A model generated the notes under the pieces. The model had not been told where the DNA came from. It made no database searches and worked only from the letters and a program-made list of their open reading frames with translations. This document shows, in pieces, positions 27,440 to 35,274 of a DNA stretch of 64,000 nucleotides (positions are counted from its first letter, which is position 1; the number at the start of each line of letters is the position of its first letter). A program made the position numbers and the translations under genes. This DNA comes from G963556115 sp963675945 (GTDB taxonomy: Bacteria > Planctomycetota > SZUA-567): positions 1,798,001 through 1,862,000 of the forward strand of contig OY780932.1 of assembly GCA_963675945.1 (NCBI GenBank). The letters run 5' to 3'.

Positions 27440-27693
27440 TGAAAGAAGTAGATGAACTACTTACGCTTTGTTTTCAGCAGATGACTAAAAAAATCAAATC
27501 AGGTATATTCAATGCAGCAGATATCAATGCTTCAGTAAACCTTATGAAACTTACAAATGCTGAAATATCACTCAATAATAATAATGATGCGCAAAATCTA
27601 CAGACAGCTTTGAATGATACAGATACCGGCATACAGGTAAATTTCGCGAACCCCCCAGAGCTTACAGTTGTTAGATCCAGCGGCACTGCCTAA
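27439..27693 (+). CDS. Terminase small subunit (T7 gp18-like)
   Basis: The 84-residue product is of T7 gp18 size (89). It is helical at the N-terminus (LLTLCFQQMTKKIKSG) with a polar C-terminal tail, and directly precedes and overlaps the large terminase gene by 26 bases. It should recognise DNA and regulate packaging. Confidence 0.75.
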   Translation: MKEVDELLTLCFQQMTKKIKSGIFNAADINASVNLMKLTNAEISLNNNNDAQNLQTALNDTDTGIQVNFANPPELTVVRSSGTA

Positions 27694-29470
27694 AAATAAG
27701 CAAAGTCATAGCATCCAAGAAGAATATGATTGGGAAAAACTCTGGGATGAATTATACTCAAAAGATTTTCTAAAATTTCTCTGGCTCACCTGGATACATC
27801 TTGACCATGAAGCCGTTCCCACACCTATCCAATGCGATATAGCCAATCATCTACAATACGGGCCGCAACGAACCTGTGTAGAAGCTTTTCGAGGACTCGG
27901 TAAATCCTACATCACCTGTGCTTATGCCGCTTGGCGACTCAGGCACAACCCGAATGAAGCCATTTTAATAGTATCTGCTTCCAAGGATAAAGCAACGGAT
28001 AACGCGAACTTTATTCGTGATCTGATCTATACAATGCCTATTCTTGAGCCTCTTAGACTTACCACCCGAGACAGGCAGAAAAAGCGTAAACCCCGTGACT
28101 CAGCTCTTAAGTTTGATGTACATGGTTGTGACTATAAGATTGTTGCCAGTGTTACCTGTGCCGGAATTGAAGGCAATGTCACCGGCAAGCGTGCAACCAT
28201 AATCATCCTTGATGACATAGAAGATCCTCTAAATGCAATATCAATAACTCAACGTCAAAAAATACAATACCTGGCCTCAGAATTCGAAGCAATCATCAAG
28301 CCAGGTGTTGCAACCCGGATTATTTATCTCGGTACACCACACAGTTCAGCTTCCATCTATACTGAGCTACCAGGGCAGGGGTACGAGGTAAAGATGTGGC
28401 CGGCAGTTATCCCCTCTGCCGATTGGATGAATGCTTACGGGCAATTCCTCGGCGACTATATTCGTCAGTTAATGGATGAAGGCCTTTCGGAAGGGACGTC
28501 GACCGACCCGCGTTTTCCAGAAGATGAACTCGCTCGACGTAGAATATCAATGAAGGGGCGCTACGCCTCTCAGTTCCTCTTGGACCCGCGCGCAAATGAT
28601 GCACAGACCCACCCTTTTAGAATGGAAGATCTGATTGTAATGGATTGTGACCCAGATACCGCGCCTGTTGCTCTCACCTGGTCGAGCGACCAGCGCTATA
28701 AACTTGACCTCGATCCGACCTCAATGTCCGGAGATTTCTGCTATACTTACATGTACGCTGACCCGCGTCAAGAATCCTATGAAAACAAGATCATGGCAAT
28801 TGACCCTTCAGGAAAAGGCAAGGATCAAACAGGCGTCTGCATAATGGGCAAATTATTTGCCAAACTCCACTGCTTGGAGCTCAAAGGCTTCGACGGCGGC
28901 TTCGATGAAGAGACCTTAAAAAGCATCGCAAGGATGGCTTATGAATATCGAGTTACTACAATCTATTCAGAAAAGAATTACGGCGGAGGTATGTTTGATG
29001 AACTCCTCAAACCATATCTAGCAGAATATCTGCATCATGGCTGGAGCTGTAGAATTGAGCAGAAACACAATACTATACAAAAAGAGCTCCGTATCTGTGA
29101 CACCTGTGAACCAGTATGGAGTGGGCACCGTATTGTGATGAACAAGAAGATTATTCAGAGAGACGCCAGAATACGCCTCACGCAGCCGTATCACGCTGTA
29201 AGCTACCAATTCACTCAGATGACGAGAGAACGCGGCTCTGTGGCTGCAGATGACCTTGCTGACGTCTTTTCGATGGCCGTAGCCTTCTTTACCGAACAGT
29301 TGGGAGTCTCAGAAGAAGAAAGCCTTAATAAACATAACAAAAAGAAAGAAGAAGAACGCTGGAAAGAAATATATAAGCTAGTCGAGACCAATAAGAAATC
29401 TAAAAAGAGATCAAATTCATTTATGCACAATAAGATTAGTATGAACAACAAAACCGGAATGTTCAATTAA
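27668..29470 (+). CDS. Terminase large subunit (T7 gp19-like)
   Basis: A 600-residue packaging motor (T7 gp19: 586). Walker A is FRGLGKS (residues 75-80), followed by ILIVSASKDKATDNA and the Walker B strand IIILDDIED near 180. The coupling segment is RIIYLGTPHS. The nuclease domain has MAIDPSGKGKD near residue 377 with later acidic residues (DDLADVF near 528). The start appears to be TTG at 27668, inside the small subunit gene; no ATG lies near. It ends the late operon. Confidence 0.93.
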   Translation: MLDPAALPKNKQSHSIQEEYDWEKLWDELYSKDFLKFLWLTWIHLDHEAVPTPIQCDIANHLQYGPQRTCVEAFRGLGKSYITCAYAAWRLRHNPNEAILIVSASKDKATDNANFIRDLIYTMPILEPLRLTTRDRQKKRKPRDSALKFDVHGCDYKIVASVTCAGIEGNVTGKRATIIILDDIEDPLNAISITQRQKIQYLASEFEAIIKPGVATRIIYLGTPHSSASIYTELPGQGYEVKMWPAVIPSADWMNAYGQFLGDYIRQLMDEGLSEGTSTDPRFPEDELARRRISMKGRYASQFLLDPRANDAQTHPFRMEDLIVMDCDPDTAPVALTWSSDQRYKLDLDPTSMSGDFCYTYMYADPRQESYENKIMAIDPSGKGKDQTGVCIMGKLFAKLHCLELKGFDGGFDEETLKSIARMAYEYRVTTIYSEKNYGGGMFDELLKPYLAEYLHHGWSCRIEQKHNTIQKELRICDTCEPVWSGHRIVMNKKIIQRDARIRLTQPYHAVSYQFTQMTRERGSVAADDLADVFSMAVAFFTEQLGVSEEESLNKHNKKKEEERWKEIYKLVETNKKSKKRSNSFMHNKISMNNKTGMFN

Positions 29471-29640
29471 AAGTTTATTCTTAGCGTGACTGCCAGGCGT
29501 AGTGCGCGTTACGAAGCCGTCCACTCATCCGGGCGGCTTCAGCCTTATTAATATCAACAAGTTAAGAGGTCGGCCGGAATTTCGTCCGACCTCCGAAACG
29601 GGAATTCCCGCTTTGGAGAACTAACACGAAATAATTCAAG
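29471..29640 (+). other. Three consecutive stem-loops after terminase
   Basis: Stem 1 is 29513-29522 with 29531-29540 (10 bp, one G-U). Stem 2 is 29566-29573 with 29586-29593 (8 bp). The third is the palindrome CGGGAATTCCCG at 29599-29610. None has a strong T tract. They may end late transcription or mark a packaging or processing site. Confidence 0.55.
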
Positions 29641-30366
29641 GTGATTCTCCCGAAGAAAAATATAACAAAAATGCGAATGGGTATATCATACGCGAATTTT
29701 CCCCCTAGTCCCCCTGTACCCCCACAAAAAACCGCATGTGCGCCAGAAAAATACACAGATTATAGCACATTCCTGCTAAAAAACACTGTCTTTCAGAAAG
29801 GATAAATCATGTAACCTATTGTATTTGCAGGTGTTTGTGTGTCTAGGTTCGTCTATAGTAAATATGGACGAACCTTTGATTAATGAGCATATGTTTTAAA
29901 TTCTAGATAGAAATCGTATATGTGGCCTGATGGCACAAAGAGCTGCCAACCTGTCAGTGTATATCCATATCTTTTTCACCTACTGTTTTTTTTAAATCCT
30001 ACTTTTCTTTGTTCGATTATAATAATTAATTAAGTTGTGACATTTTATCTCGACTTAACTAATTATTATGCTATATTCGTCCATTTTTATATTAATACTT
30101 CAACTAACTATTCAAATATAGCTAATGCTTCAATAGGTTTTGAACAATAATCTTACTCAAAACCCCTTGAAACATTGAAACATTATTGAAGCATTAATTA
30201 CCTTTAAAAAACGAGAAATATACTATAATATAAGATATAATAATATATATATTATTATTATTAATTAATATTTCAATGTTTCAATACCACTTTTCATTTT
30301 ACTATATTTTATCTTAATTTATAAGTGGTGTTGAAATATTGAAACATTAATTATTATAGATTATAT
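29641..30366. promoter_or_regulatory. AT-rich gene-free control region with nested inverted repeats
   Basis: No coding frame is seen. The strand holds large inverted repeats at 30021-30035/30053-30067 (14 of 15), 30123-30135/30184-30196 (13 of 13) with an inner 8-bp pair 30136-30143/30157-30164, and 30263-30292/30323-30352 (27 of 30). The unit ATTGAAACATT or its complement recurs. Together with GACGAACC elements this looks like a lysogeny control, integrase arm-site or replication region. Confidence 0.55.
29846..29874. promoter_or_regulatory. Operator-like inverted repeat GGTTCGTC..GACGAACC
   Basis: A perfect 8-bp inverted repeat separated by 13 bases. The right arm (ATGGACGAACC without the first A match) recurs in the integrase promoter at 30373-30383, and a shorter copy lies at 30075-30084 in reverse. 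Confidence 0.55.
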
Positions 30367-30395
30367 TTGACAATGGACGAACCATAGTGTAGTAT
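30367..30395 (+). promoter_or_regulatory. Integrase promoter with operator in spacer
   Basis: TTGACA (30367-30372), 17-base spacer, TAGTAT (30390-30395). The element ATGGACGAACC (30373-30383) fills the spacer right after the -35 box, so a protein bound there would block polymerase. Confidence 0.7.
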
Positions 30396-30443
30396 CAACA
30401 TAAACTAATATACTATTGTTATTATAAGTAAAGGATCTTTATC

Positions 30444-31271
30444 ATGAAGACAACAGAAGAGTTTACTAAAGAGTATTTGGAATATTTGACATCCAGGGGT
30501 AAGAGTAGATCAACCATTAAGAATACTATCACGACTTTGAATGTATTAAAGAAGTATAGGTATTTAAAAGAGGTATCTATTGATGAAGTAGAGAAGATGA
30601 TTAAGGGTATGCAAGATAAAGGAAACAAAGGGCAAACAATTAATTTTAAAATGGAACGGTTATGTCAGATATATAATTATGCAATAAATAAGCAATATGT
30701 CAATATTAACCCCTTTGATGATTATACTAGGGTAAATAATGATGATGCTCGATATAGAAGAGCGTTAACTATTGGTGAAGTCCGCAAACTATTGGGAGCT
30801 AGTAAAGGAGAATATCGTTGTCGATGGACAGTTCACCTATATACAGGTCTTAGAGCCTCCAATGTTGCTAATTTAAGGTGGTCGTGGATTGATTTTGATA
30901 ATAACACTATATCAATACCGGCAAGTGAATACAAAACCAAAAGTAATGTTATATTTCCACTACATAAACGATTAAGATGCGAACTAGAGAAATATAGAGA
31001 GGGGAATGATTCTGAACTAGTCTTTCTCAAGAAAAGCTTAAACGCTATCCGTAAAATGCTTCGGAGAGATTGTGATCGTGCCGGAATTGATTTACATGGT
31101 ATTGATTTGCATGCCTTAAGATATACTTTTGCCTCCTCTCTCTTATATGGTGGCACGAAGATTGAAGTTATCTCAGCTCTTCTCGGACATAAAAATATAT
31201 CTACAACTCAAAAATATCTGAATTATGATAAGACCACCCTGGAAGAAGGTATTGCAAGTTTGCCATATTGA
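30444..31271 (+). CDS. int: Tyrosine recombinase, phage integrase
   Basis: The 275-residue protein has an N-terminal SAM-like core-binding domain (1-95) and a catalytic domain with Arg137 (TGLRASN), Lys164, His223 and Arg226 (HALR), His249 (LGHK) and the nucleophile Tyr258 (TQKYLN). It should insert and excise the prophage at tRNA-Arg, 160 bases away. AAAGGA lies 9 bases before the ATG. It is much more AT-rich than the structural genes. No excisionase is visible. Confidence 0.93.
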   Translation: MKTTEEFTKEYLEYLTSRGKSRSTIKNTITTLNVLKKYRYLKEVSIDEVEKMIKGMQDKGNKGQTINFKMERLCQIYNYAINKQYVNINPFDDYTRVNNDDARYRRALTIGEVRKLLGASKGEYRCRWTVHLYTGLRASNVANLRWSWIDFDNNTISIPASEYKTKSNVIFPLHKRLRCELEKYREGNDSELVFLKKSLNAIRKMLRRDCDRAGIDLHGIDLHALRYTFASSLLYGGTKIEVISALLGHKNISTTQKYLNYDKTTLEEGIASLPY

Positions 31272-31282
31272 TTCTGGTTTGA

Positions 31283-31303
31283 TGTGGACCATTTGTGGAC
31301 CAT
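31283..31303. repeat. Tandem TGTGGACCAT repeats, possible integrase arm sites
   Basis: Two copies of TGTGGACCAT at 31283-31292 and 31294-31303, 11 bases apart (one helical turn), between the integrase stop and the tRNA. Adjacent short direct repeats beside an attachment site are typical integrase arm-type sites. Confidence 0.45.
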
Positions 31304-31374
31304 CTTTGAAAACAAGGGTGTTTTGAGTCTCATTTTACTCAATAAATTCCGTTTTATAAGAGATAAAAAGTGTA

Positions 31375-31418
31375 TTAAAAAAGCCTGTAAGTCCTTGTGA
31401 GTAAGGAATTACAGGCTT
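31375..31418 (-). terminator. Terminator downstream of tRNA-Arg
   Basis: Stem AAGCCTGTAA (31381-31390) with TTACAGGCTT (31409-31418), an inner TCCTT/AAGGA pairing, and T6 on the minus strand. It would end the tRNA transcript. It lies on the prophage side, so it may have come with the phage or lie in the attachment core. Confidence 0.75.
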
Positions 31419-31426
31419 ATATGGTC

Positions 31427-31503
31427 TGGTATGCCTGGCGGGACTCGAACCCGCTACCTCCGGTTTAGGAAACCGACGCTCTATCCTGATGAGCTACAGG
31501 CAC
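31427..31503 (-). tRNA. tRNA-Arg (anticodon CCT), likely prophage attachment site
   Basis: The minus strand folds as a tRNA. The acceptor stem is GTGCCTG/CAGGCAT (first pair G-U), followed by a D arm, anticodon stem TCGGT/ACCGG with loop TTCCTAA (anticodon CCT) and T arm GCGGG-TTCGAGT-CCCGC. Discriminator A and encoded CCA are at 31430-31427. The integrase and prophage lie on its 3' side, the usual arrangement for integration into a tRNA 3' end; attR should overlap this end. The matching attL is outside the window. Confidence 0.95.
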
Positions 31504-31875
31504 ATGTGTTGGCAATTGTCGCTATAGCAGTGATTAGTAATAGACTATAGCAGCTTATTATTATAGATCATACTATGTTGTAGCGCAATACACTACCCTG
31601 CGTTGCCGGTTGAACGGTCTTGCCCGCGTGTGCGCCGGGTAGAGTGTGTTTGTTACCTGTCCCTGTGCCGCAGGGTGCTGCGTTGGGGCTTTGGGTACAG
31701 CTCGTTCTTGCGCAGTTTCGGACTACTGCTCAGTAACCACATATTGGGTAAGAGCAGCCTGCGCTCGCCTCGGCGTATACTGCGGTATTATTCTATTCAA
31801 ATATATACAGCTTTATATGCGAACCAGCGTGTCTCATTATCTTATGATTGCGCTATATGTCAATCCTCTTTTTGA
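31504..31875. other. Gene-free stretch after tRNA-Arg
   Basis: No convincing coding sequence or RNA gene is seen on either strand. Short open frames on the + strand here (31603-31879) lack ribosome-binding sites and look fortuitous. Confidence 0.4.
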
Positions 31876-32100
31876 TTAATTTGTCGTTACTGAGTCTTTG
31901 GTGGCTGCGTGCAGGGTCAAAGTTAGATAAAGGTGGAGTCTAACTCTGCCTCTATGCTGTTGGTTTGGGGTGTAGATTAGCTCAGAAAAGCATTGACCGC
32001 ACCTTAGCTGCTTCTCACCTTCCGCCGGAGTTTGGTCTGCCAGCTCATTCAGTAATGGTGTAATAACCTGCGGCGTGGGGTAGTATGGTGTGGCGAGGGT
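31876..32100 (-). pseudogene. Open frame continuing past the stop of the 55-residue gene
   Basis: After the TAA at 32101-32103 the same minus-strand frame stays open for 74 codons to TAA at 31876-31878. The translation is protein-like (TPLLNELADQTPAEGEKQLR, then CGQC) but has no start codon of its own. It may be the lost C-terminal half of the upstream gene. Confidence 0.35.
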
Positions 32101-32268
32101 TTAGTTGCGCAGTATTCGCTCGCTATGCCGCTTATGTCTGAGCTTCAGTTTTGCAATCCTGCGTTCAAGGCTCTCAAGCTCGGCCAACTCTGCTGGGTCT
32201 GTATTGGCAACCAGCCTTTTGAGCTCCTGGAGCGTGTGTAAAAACTTTATTGAATCTTGTTTCATCAT
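32101..32268 (-). CDS. Small helical protein, 55 residues
   Basis: Minus-strand gene starting with two Met codons. It is a charged, Leu-rich helix with heptad-like spacing (LQELKRLVANTDPAELAE, then LERRIAKLKL), probably a coiled coil. The ribosome-binding site is weak. The frame continues beyond its stop, so it may be a truncated longer protein. Confidence 0.5.
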   Translation of the reverse strand: MMKQDSIKFLHTLQELKRLVANTDPAELAELESLERRIAKLKLRHKRHSERILRN

Positions 32269-32396
32269 TTCATTCAGCACTCAATCTGTAACATTAAATA
32301 TCAGTATATGATTATAACTGAAAGTGCTTGGAGGGTAAAGAGAAAATGCGCAACTTAAATGAGGGTAGCAGGAAGGGGTGGATCGCTGGGAATTAC

Positions 32397-32864
32397 TTAT
32401 TCCTCTTCAATTTCTGGTTCGTGAACTGGGGTATACTCCCCAGTGCTGATGAGAAATTCTTCGATCTCGGCAAACGATTCGGTTGTATCTAAAAATTCTA
32501 CCGCTTCTTTCAGGTCGTAGAATATCCGGGTCTCGCTATGGACAATGGTATCGGTGGTGATCCTGGCAAAGGCTCTCACCAGGTTTAGCTGGAAAGAGTT
32601 ACTGACGAGAAAGGCTAACTTCCCGGTCATATAGATCAAGTTCTCGGATTTGGCGATAGTCTCGGCAACATCCAAGCACAGTTTGAGGCTCAGATTGCTC
32701 TCGGAAGAGATATCTCGGAGATCGTATAGTTTTAGAAGTTCTATTCTGCCGAAATTCTCGCGGTTGAGCTCTTTGAGGTGCCGGAGCAGGCTTGCGTCAT
32801 TTATAATCGAACTCAGCTTGATATAGATAAAGCTGCTCTCGGGTTTGTAATAACGTTTAATCAT
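32397..32864 (-). CDS. STAS/SpoIIAA-like domain protein
   Basis: The 155-residue protein has the pattern of the SpoIIAA-like (STAS superfamily) proteins of unknown role. The N-terminus is a beta strand pair, KLYDLRDIS lies near residue 47, a helix follows, then a hydrophobic strand and TRIFYDLKEAVEFLD near 113-127. No phosphorylatable Ser is evident in the usual site. GGAAGGAG is 7 bases before the ATG. An acidic C-terminal tail ends the protein. Confidence 0.6.
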   Translation of the reverse strand: MIKRYYKPESSFIYIKLSSIINDASLLRHLKELNRENFGRIELLKLYDLRDISSESNLSLKLCLDVAETIAKSENLIYMTGKLAFLVSNSFQLNLVRAFARITTDTIVHSETRIFYDLKEAVEFLDTTESFAEIEEFLISTGEYTPVHEPEIEEE

Positions 32865-33200
32865 GGATTGCTCCTTCCAGCAATACTTCGATTAATAATA
32901 CTACGTTTGTTGTAGATTCATTATGATTATATGTGAATTTTATTATGAAAACCAGTTTAATATACTGTTGGCGAAAAAAACTTTTTACAGTTGAATAATA
33001 ACATATGCTGAGGCTGCTGAACTGGTATTGCCGATGGAGGTAGCAGGTGGCGGCGCCAAGCGGTAGGCGGTAGGGTTGGTTATGGTGTTGTGTTCGGTGT
33101 AGAGGTGGTTGCTTTGTTACTCTGTCTTGTTGCTGACAGGTAAGGGAAGAGAAGGCTTGGGTCAGGAGTGAAATTTAAGGGCGTAGCCTGTGAGCGCGAG
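32865..33200. other. Intergenic region, no gene seen
   Basis: Promoter region of the STAS-like gene on one side and 3' flank of the ankyrin gene on the other. Open frames that run through it in other frames of the ankyrin gene have no start signals. Confidence 0.4.
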
Positions 33201-33968
33201 TTATTCTTGAGAGCTGGTGGTGGCGCCGGCGTTGGTGAGGATGGTGATAAGTTCTTCCAGGCCATTGGCGTAAGCGTAGTCCAGGGGGGTCTGGCCGTAG
33301 TTGTCGGTGGCGTTGACCTCGGCACCGGCGGCGATGAGAAGCTCCACACTGTCTAGAATGTTGTCGATAAATTCCGGGTCGTCTTCGGGATCCGGGAGGG
33401 TGATCAGGTAGTGCAGCGGGGTAAGTTGTAGCTCATGATTCTCGACAGTGCCGAGGCTGAAAGGGGTGTTGAGCCCGCCGCCGGCTGCGGCTATGGCGGC
33501 GAAGGCTTCGTCCGACTGGATGGCGGCAATACAGATCAGGGGGATAGTGAAGTTGTTTTCGGTGTCGACAAAGACGGCGTTGGGGTTGGCGCCATTGTTG
33601 AGCAGAGCCTTGATCGCTTCGAGGTTGTTCTCATCGATCGCGAAGAAGAGTGGGGTTTGACTGTTGTTGTCGGTATTATTGACCTCGGCACCCATGCCGA
33701 CGAGGAGGTCGATTATCTTGGGGTTCTCAGTGTGGACAGCGGCCAGGGTGAGCAGAAAATTGTAAAACTCCTGCTTGTCTGCCGCGCTAGGGAGCTGGGA
33801 GGCTGTCTGCTCGGCGATCTTGGTTATGGCGGCAGGGTTGCCTTCTTCAAAGTAAGCGATCAGTGCGGCGAGTGCTTCGTCAGCGGATGGTTCGGCGGCG
33901 GAGAGGGTCGCAGCGGTTAGGGTGAGCAGGAGGAGAATGAGCATACAGGTGTGTTGTAGTCTACGCAT
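33201..33968 (-). CDS. Exported ankyrin-repeat protein
   Basis: A 255-residue protein with a Sec signal peptide (residues 1-24, MRRL.. then LILLLLTLTAATLSA, cleavage near AEP). Ankyrin repeats follow: residues 83-110 (IIDLLVGMGAEVN), 104-135 (TPLFFAIDENNLEAIKALLNNGANPN), a degenerate one with LTPLHYLI, and 215-250 (VELLIAAGAEVNATDNYGQT). It should act in the periplasm in protein-protein contact. GAAAGG lies before the ATG. Confidence 0.85.
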   Translation of the reverse strand: MRRLQHTCMLILLLLTLTAATLSAAEPSADEALAALIAYFEEGNPAAITKIAEQTASQLPSAADKQEFYNFLLTLAAVHTENPKIIDLLVGMGAEVNNTDNNSQTPLFFAIDENNLEAIKALLNNGANPNAVFVDTENNFTIPLICIAAIQSDEAFAAIAAAGGGLNTPFSLGTVENHELQLTPLHYLITLPDPEDDPEFIDNILDSVELLIAAGAEVNATDNYGQTPLDYAYANGLEELITILTNAGATTSSQE

Positions 33969-34182
33969 GGGGCGCCTTTCACAAAAGTCTAAAGATAATA
34001 AAGAAGTAGGCTTATGCTAATATGTTGTGATTTTTTTGTAAAGCTAAAAGGCTCAACTTTCAGCAAAAAATGTGAGTCGAGGGTGAATGGGTTGGCGGCG
34101 GGTATGAGAGGATAGTATTGGCGTGGTACTGAGCCGGGGATTATGCGTCAAAAGGCAGGGAAAAAAGGTGACGGCCGAGAGT

Positions 34183-35034
34183 TTACACCGCCTTCTTCTT
34201 GACCTTGACATTGGCGAGTTTGACGATAACTTCATGGTTGTTGGGGTATACCTGGTCGCACTTCTCTACCAGAGCATAACCGCTCAACTCCTTCTTGGCA
34301 AAGGCTCCAGAACTGCCGGTGATCTGTAGCGCAAATTTATTCCCCACCGGGATACTGTCCGGTATCAGCAGTTGTGCGCTGGTGTTGCCGAGTTCGAGTA
34401 CGGCGCCGGAAGTGACCTGGGATTCATTGTTCAGCTTGTAATTGACACGCAGGAGGAGGTTGTGCCGGTTCTTATTTTTGGCCTGATTCTCACTGTTGAT
34501 AGTCTCGGCCGAGAGGAAGCGCGCTCCGATCTCGAACTTGGTCTCATCTATCTGGTTTACCCGGATTACCTCCATGGTGTCGGTATATGAGGTGTCTTTG
34601 CCTTCGGTATTCTTTCGCTCTATACGGATCTCGGCGACATCCGCCGGTTCGAACTGATGCCGACTGACAAACTTTACCCCGCCTTTGGAGAGATCCTTGA
34701 TGACGACCAGAATCTCATTCTCAGACTTACCCTTGTTGACAAAGCCGGTGAGGAAGGTGGAGTGGCGCTTGAAGCGGCGCTCGTTGTCGGCGGTCTTCTC
34801 CGGCTTCTGGCCGTAACCCTCTTTGAAGGTATCCAGCAGGTGCTGCATATCGCTATCTACCAGTCCCTTATAGCTGCCGAGCCAACCGAGCGTCCCCGGC
34901 TCAATCCATTTATTGCCGAGGGATTTGAGGCAGTCTTTGCAGATAAGCACCCAGGAATTGGAACTGGATTTGTTCAAAGCCAGCTCTTCGAGAGGGATAT
35001 CGGTTGAATTGCAGCGGTTGCACTGGGCGCTCAT
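34183..35034 (-). CDS. Zinc-ribbon plus PilZ-like protein
   Basis: The start is placed at the ATG at 35034 (AAAGGT 9 bases upstream); an in-frame TTG at 35073 has no site. The 283-residue protein has a Cys4 motif at its N-terminus (CNRC and CKDC, about 26 residues apart). A PilZ-type domain (residues about 85-190) carries the c-di-GMP-binding pattern RRFKRH and DLSKGG, followed by IGARFL. A second beta domain ends it. It may respond to cyclic di-GMP; its output is unknown. Confidence 0.65.
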   Translation of the reverse strand: MSAQCNRCNSTDIPLEELALNKSSSNSWVLICKDCLKSLGNKWIEPGTLGWLGSYKGLVDSDMQHLLDTFKEGYGQKPEKTADNERRFKRHSTFLTGFVNKGKSENEILVVIKDLSKGGVKFVSRHQFEPADVAEIRIERKNTEGKDTSYTDTMEVIRVNQIDETKFEIGARFLSAETINSENQAKNKNRHNLLLRVNYKLNNESQVTSGAVLELGNTSAQLLIPDSIPVGNKFALQITGSSGAFAKKELSGYALVEKCDQVYPNNHEVIVKLANVKVKKKAV

Positions 35035-35274
35035 AGAGAGAATACCTTTTATTGTTTCGTGATACTCGCACAATAATTAATTGATAGTAGCATAACTGCC
35101 TTTTAGTAAAAAATCAAGGCTGTTTGTAAATAATTTAGATCAAAATGCTAAAAATTAAGCATTCCTTTTAAAAAAAAGCGATTTTTATATCTTCGTTACG
35201 TGCTTTAAGTATAATTAATAATTATATGCTTGTTTGGGTGTTTGATGAACAGTTTTTTATACGACAGGTGAAAA

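Noticed and set aside
31603..31879. Overlapping + strand frames after tRNA-Arg
   Set aside because: No ribosome-binding sites; sequences are not protein-like.
32105..32311. + strand 68-codon frame
   Set aside because: It is antisense to the more credible 55-residue helical gene on the minus strand.
33080..33349. Minus-strand Pro/Thr-rich frame
   Set aside because: It is another frame of the ankyrin gene with biased composition and no start signal.
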